7,181 nucleotides of DNA, from positions 1 through 7,181 of the forward strand of contig DAOUPF010000062.1 in assembly GCA_030626265.1 (NCBI GenBank), written 5' to 3'. The notes below the pieces were generated by a model, which did not search any database, was not told the origin of the DNA, and saw nothing but the letters and a program-made list of their open reading frames with translations. Every line of letters starts with the position of its first letter. The stretch's first letter is position 1. Both the position numbers and the translations under genes were made by a program. Below, piece after piece: positions 5,379-7,181 of this stretch. Source of the stretch: Sulfurovum sp. (GTDB taxonomy: Bacteria > Campylobacterota > Campylobacteria > Campylobacterales > Sulfurovaceae).

Positions 5379-6776
5379 ATGGCAACGCTACAATCATACG
5401 GAGCAGCGGAAGTTGTTACAGGTTCATGTCATCTATTACAGTTACAAAATGGTATCAATATCTTGGTAGATTGTGGGATGTTCCAAGGACTAGCGGAAGA
5501 ACGCAATAAAGAGCCTTTTGGGTTTGAGCCTAGTACTGTAGACTTTCTCCTCATCACTCATGGGCATTTAGACCATGTTGGTCGTATACCAAAGCTGGTC
5601 AAAGATGGATTTAACGGTACTATAGTCACTCACAAATCTACAATGGACATCGCAGAAGTCGTTATGCTAGATAGTGCACATCTGATGAAAGAGGGATATA
5701 AAACACGATACAGAAAAGCTCAGAGAGTAGGAAAAGAGAGGGAAGTCAAAAAGCCTCTCTACTCAGAGAGTGATGTTCGTTCTGTTTTTCATGCTCCTAT
5801 GATATTCCCTGTATATGATGAGCAGATAGATCTAGGTAATGGTATCTTTGTCAATTTTAAAAATGCTGGGCATATACTTGACTCTGCTATCATCCAGATA
5901 ATATTTGAAGAGAATGGACTGAAAAAGACAGTTGTTTTTAGCGGAGACCTTGGCAATGACTATGACCTAGTCATGCCTGCACCTGATATAGTAGAAGAGG
6001 CTGATGTACTGTTTATAGAGTCTACATATGGGGATAGGAACCATAAAGGCATTGTAGAGAGTGATGCTGAACTAAAACAGGTGATACTAGATACTTTTAA
6101 AAAAGATGGAAATATCCTCATCCCCTCTTTTGCGATAGAGAGAACCCAAGAGATATTGTGTCTACTCAAACAGATGTATGACAAAGGTGACTTACCTGTA
6201 TGTCAGATATTTCTTGATTCTCCTATGGCAATTAGAGTTACAGATATTTACAAACGCTATCACGAAGAGTTAAGTCAGTGTTGTAATGATTTTCTAGAAC
6301 GTGATGGTACGATATTTGATTTTCCATATCTACACTATACACTCAGAGTTCAAGACTCTATGAAGATAAACCTTGAAAAGTCACGCTGTATCATCATAGC
6401 AGGGGCTGGTATGTGCAATGGTGGACGCATACTTCAGCACTTTAAGCATCGCCTTTGGGATGAGAATAACGCACTGGTATTTGTAGGCTACCAAGTGCAA
6501 AAAACCCTAGGACGAAAGATAGTAGATGGAGCAAAAAAGATAAATGTCTACGGTGAAGATATCATCGTCAAAGCCAAAGTGTATACTATCAATGGATTCT
6601 CTGCACATGCAGATCAAGATGGACTCATAGAGTGGATGAGCAAGTTTACAAAACTAGATAAAATATTCCTCATTCATGGAGAGAGAGACAAGCAGGAGAT
6701 TTTCCAAAAAGAGATAGAAAAACGCTTGGGCAAAAAAGCACATATCGTAAAACATGGAGAGAAGATAGGTATCTGA
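5379..6776 (+). CDS. MBL-fold beta-CASP protein, probable ribonuclease with RMMBL domain
   Basis: The 465-residue protein has the complete architecture of bacterial CPSF73-like nucleases. The metallo-beta-lactamase half (about 1-215) carries Asp31, the zinc motif HGHLDH at 61-66, His165 (NAGHILDSA) and Asp190 (FSGDLG). The beta-CASP half carries motif A Glu214 (FIEST), motif B around His354/His357 (GGRILQHFKH) and motif C His410 (GFSAHADQ) in the RMMBL segment. A final IHGERDK lies at 432-438. No key residue is missing, so it should be an active di-zinc hydrolase in the cytoplasm. Relatives such as Thermus TTHA0252 cut RNA, and an RNA substrate is the likeliest here. It lacks the KH domains of archaeal aCPSF and the longer C-terminus of RNase J. 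Codon use matches the left-hand genes rather than the toxin-antitoxin pair. It ends 2 bases from the opposing phosphofructokinase stop. The fold is certain; the exact substrate is inferred. Confidence 0.93.
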   Translation: MATLQSYGAAEVVTGSCHLLQLQNGINILVDCGMFQGLAEERNKEPFGFEPSTVDFLLITHGHLDHVGRIPKLVKDGFNGTIVTHKSTMDIAEVVMLDSAHLMKEGYKTRYRKAQRVGKEREVKKPLYSESDVRSVFHAPMIFPVYDEQIDLGNGIFVNFKNAGHILDSAIIQIIFEENGLKKTVVFSGDLGNDYDLVMPAPDIVEEADVLFIESTYGDRNHKGIVESDAELKQVILDTFKKDGNILIPSFAIERTQEILCLLKQMYDKGDLPVCQIFLDSPMAIRVTDIYKRYHEELSQCCNDFLERDGTIFDFPYLHYTLRVQDSMKINLEKSRCIIIAGAGMCNGGRILQHFKHRLWDENNALVFVGYQVQKTLGRKIVDGAKKINVYGEDIIVKAKVYTINGFSAHADQDGLIEWMSKFTKLDKIFLIHGERDKQEIFQKEIEKRLGKKAHIVKHGEKIGI

Positions 6777-6778
6777 TT

Positions 6779-7181
6779 TTATTCTATACTATCATACTCC
6801 ATACCAAGCTTCAATAGCTCACTGTTTATAGTATGCTTTTTGAAAGAGACATCTTTGATATCTTTATGATTGAATCCACCATCATTATAGCAGATGACAG
6901 AGCTCTGGTTTCCCTCGAGTAGTCCATCTATAGCATGAGTCACAAAGTGAAAAGCCATGAGACGATCATAGACTGTAGGATTCCCACCACGCTGTATATG
7001 TCCTAGTACCATTACCCTAGACTCTATACCTATCTCATCTTCAAACCACTGAGCTATCTGTTCTGTATTATCCAAGGCTTCTGACACAAGAGCGATGAAA
7101 TAATCCCTACCCTCTTCAAACTGTGGTATAAAACGCTTTTTATAGTTGGATAGATTATAAGGGATCTCAGGTATGAGGCAC
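6779..7181 (-). CDS. pfkA: 6-phosphofructokinase, C-terminal 133 residues, 5' end beyond the window
   Basis: The frame runs off the right edge; only the last 133 codons and the TAA stop are present, about 40% of a typical 320-residue bacterial enzyme. It begins with CLIPEIPY and carries the core block RVMVLGHIQRGG-P-YDR. Aligned by spacing with E. coli PfkA, the fructose-6-phosphate-binding residues Glu222, Arg243 and His249 are all kept (VSE, ESR and GHI). The N-terminal ATP site and catalytic Asp lie outside the window. The enzyme phosphorylates fructose 6-phosphate to fructose 1,6-bisphosphate, the committed step of glycolysis. Because the donor site is not visible, ATP versus pyrophosphate use cannot be decided here. 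A GTG at 7085-7087 could look like a start but is internal, since homology continues upstream. It converges with the beta-CASP gene, and no terminator fits in the 2-base gap. Confidence 0.93.
   Translation of the reverse strand, partial: CLIPEIPYNLSNYKKRFIPQFEEGRDYFIALVSEALDNTEQIAQWFEDEIGIESRVMVLGHIQRGGNPTVYDRLMAFHFVTHAIDGLLEGNQSSVICYNDGGFNHKDIKDVSFKKHTINSELLKLGMEYDSIE

Noticed and set aside
5013..6776. Toxin (mRNA cleavage) and beta-CASP RNase as one RNA-processing system
   Set aside because: The toxin-antitoxin pair differs sharply from the RNase gene in G+C and codon use. There are 114 bases between them, and the RNase has its own strong ribosome binding site, so adjacency is probably chance.
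7085..7087. GTG (minus strand) as the start of a short phosphofructokinase-like gene
   Set aside because: Phosphofructokinase homology, including CLIPEIPY, continues in frame to the window edge; the GTG encodes an internal valine.
1..7181. CRISPR arrays, tRNA/rRNA genes, insertion sequences
   Set aside because: Scanning both strands showed no regularly spaced repeats, no cloverleaf with TTC-type arm, and no transposase-like frame.

Overview
The window looks like ordinary bacterial chromosome, about 40-45% G+C in hand-counted stretches of the outer genes, with an AT-rich block of accessory genes in the middle. Frequent CTA, ATA and AGA codons, Shine-Dalgarno-led genes and the gene set would fit a Campylobacterota lineage of the Sulfurimonas/Sulfurovum type. 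This is an inference from codon style and gene content, held with low to moderate confidence. Both edges cut through genes.

Left block (1-2696, + strand): the C-terminal two thirds of a YgiQ-type radical SAM protein, translationally coupled through a 4-base overlap and a TTG start to a BaiN/RdsA (HI0933-like) FAD-dependent oxidoreductase. Next, converging on the flavoprotein with a 3-base gap, comes a minus-strand tandem universal stress protein (2700-3560).

Middle block (3561-5378): a 321-base non-coding stretch holds the usp leader, an unexplained hairpin, and a good rho-independent terminator for the next gene. That gene is a minus-strand lipoprotein of unknown function (3882-4568). Divergent from it is a compact type II toxin-antitoxin operon on the + strand (4786-5264), made of a ribbon-helix-helix antitoxin and a RelE/ParE-superfamily toxin. 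It is driven by a consensus promoter (TTGACA-17-TATAAT) flanked by TGTAT half-sites. The toxin-antitoxin genes are only about 22-27% G+C and use no CTN leucine codon other than CTT, unlike the flanks, so they probably arrived by horizontal transfer.

Right block (5379-7181): a complete beta-CASP metallo-beta-lactamase-fold protein (probable RNase) with every metal-binding motif intact, converging with a 2-base gap on the 3' end of a minus-strand 6-phosphofructokinase that runs off the right edge.

I see no CRISPR array, tRNA, rRNA, insertion sequence or clear new multi-gene system. The least explained items are the orphan lipoprotein, the half-site array at the toxin-antitoxin promoter, and two inverted repeats in the non-coding DNA.
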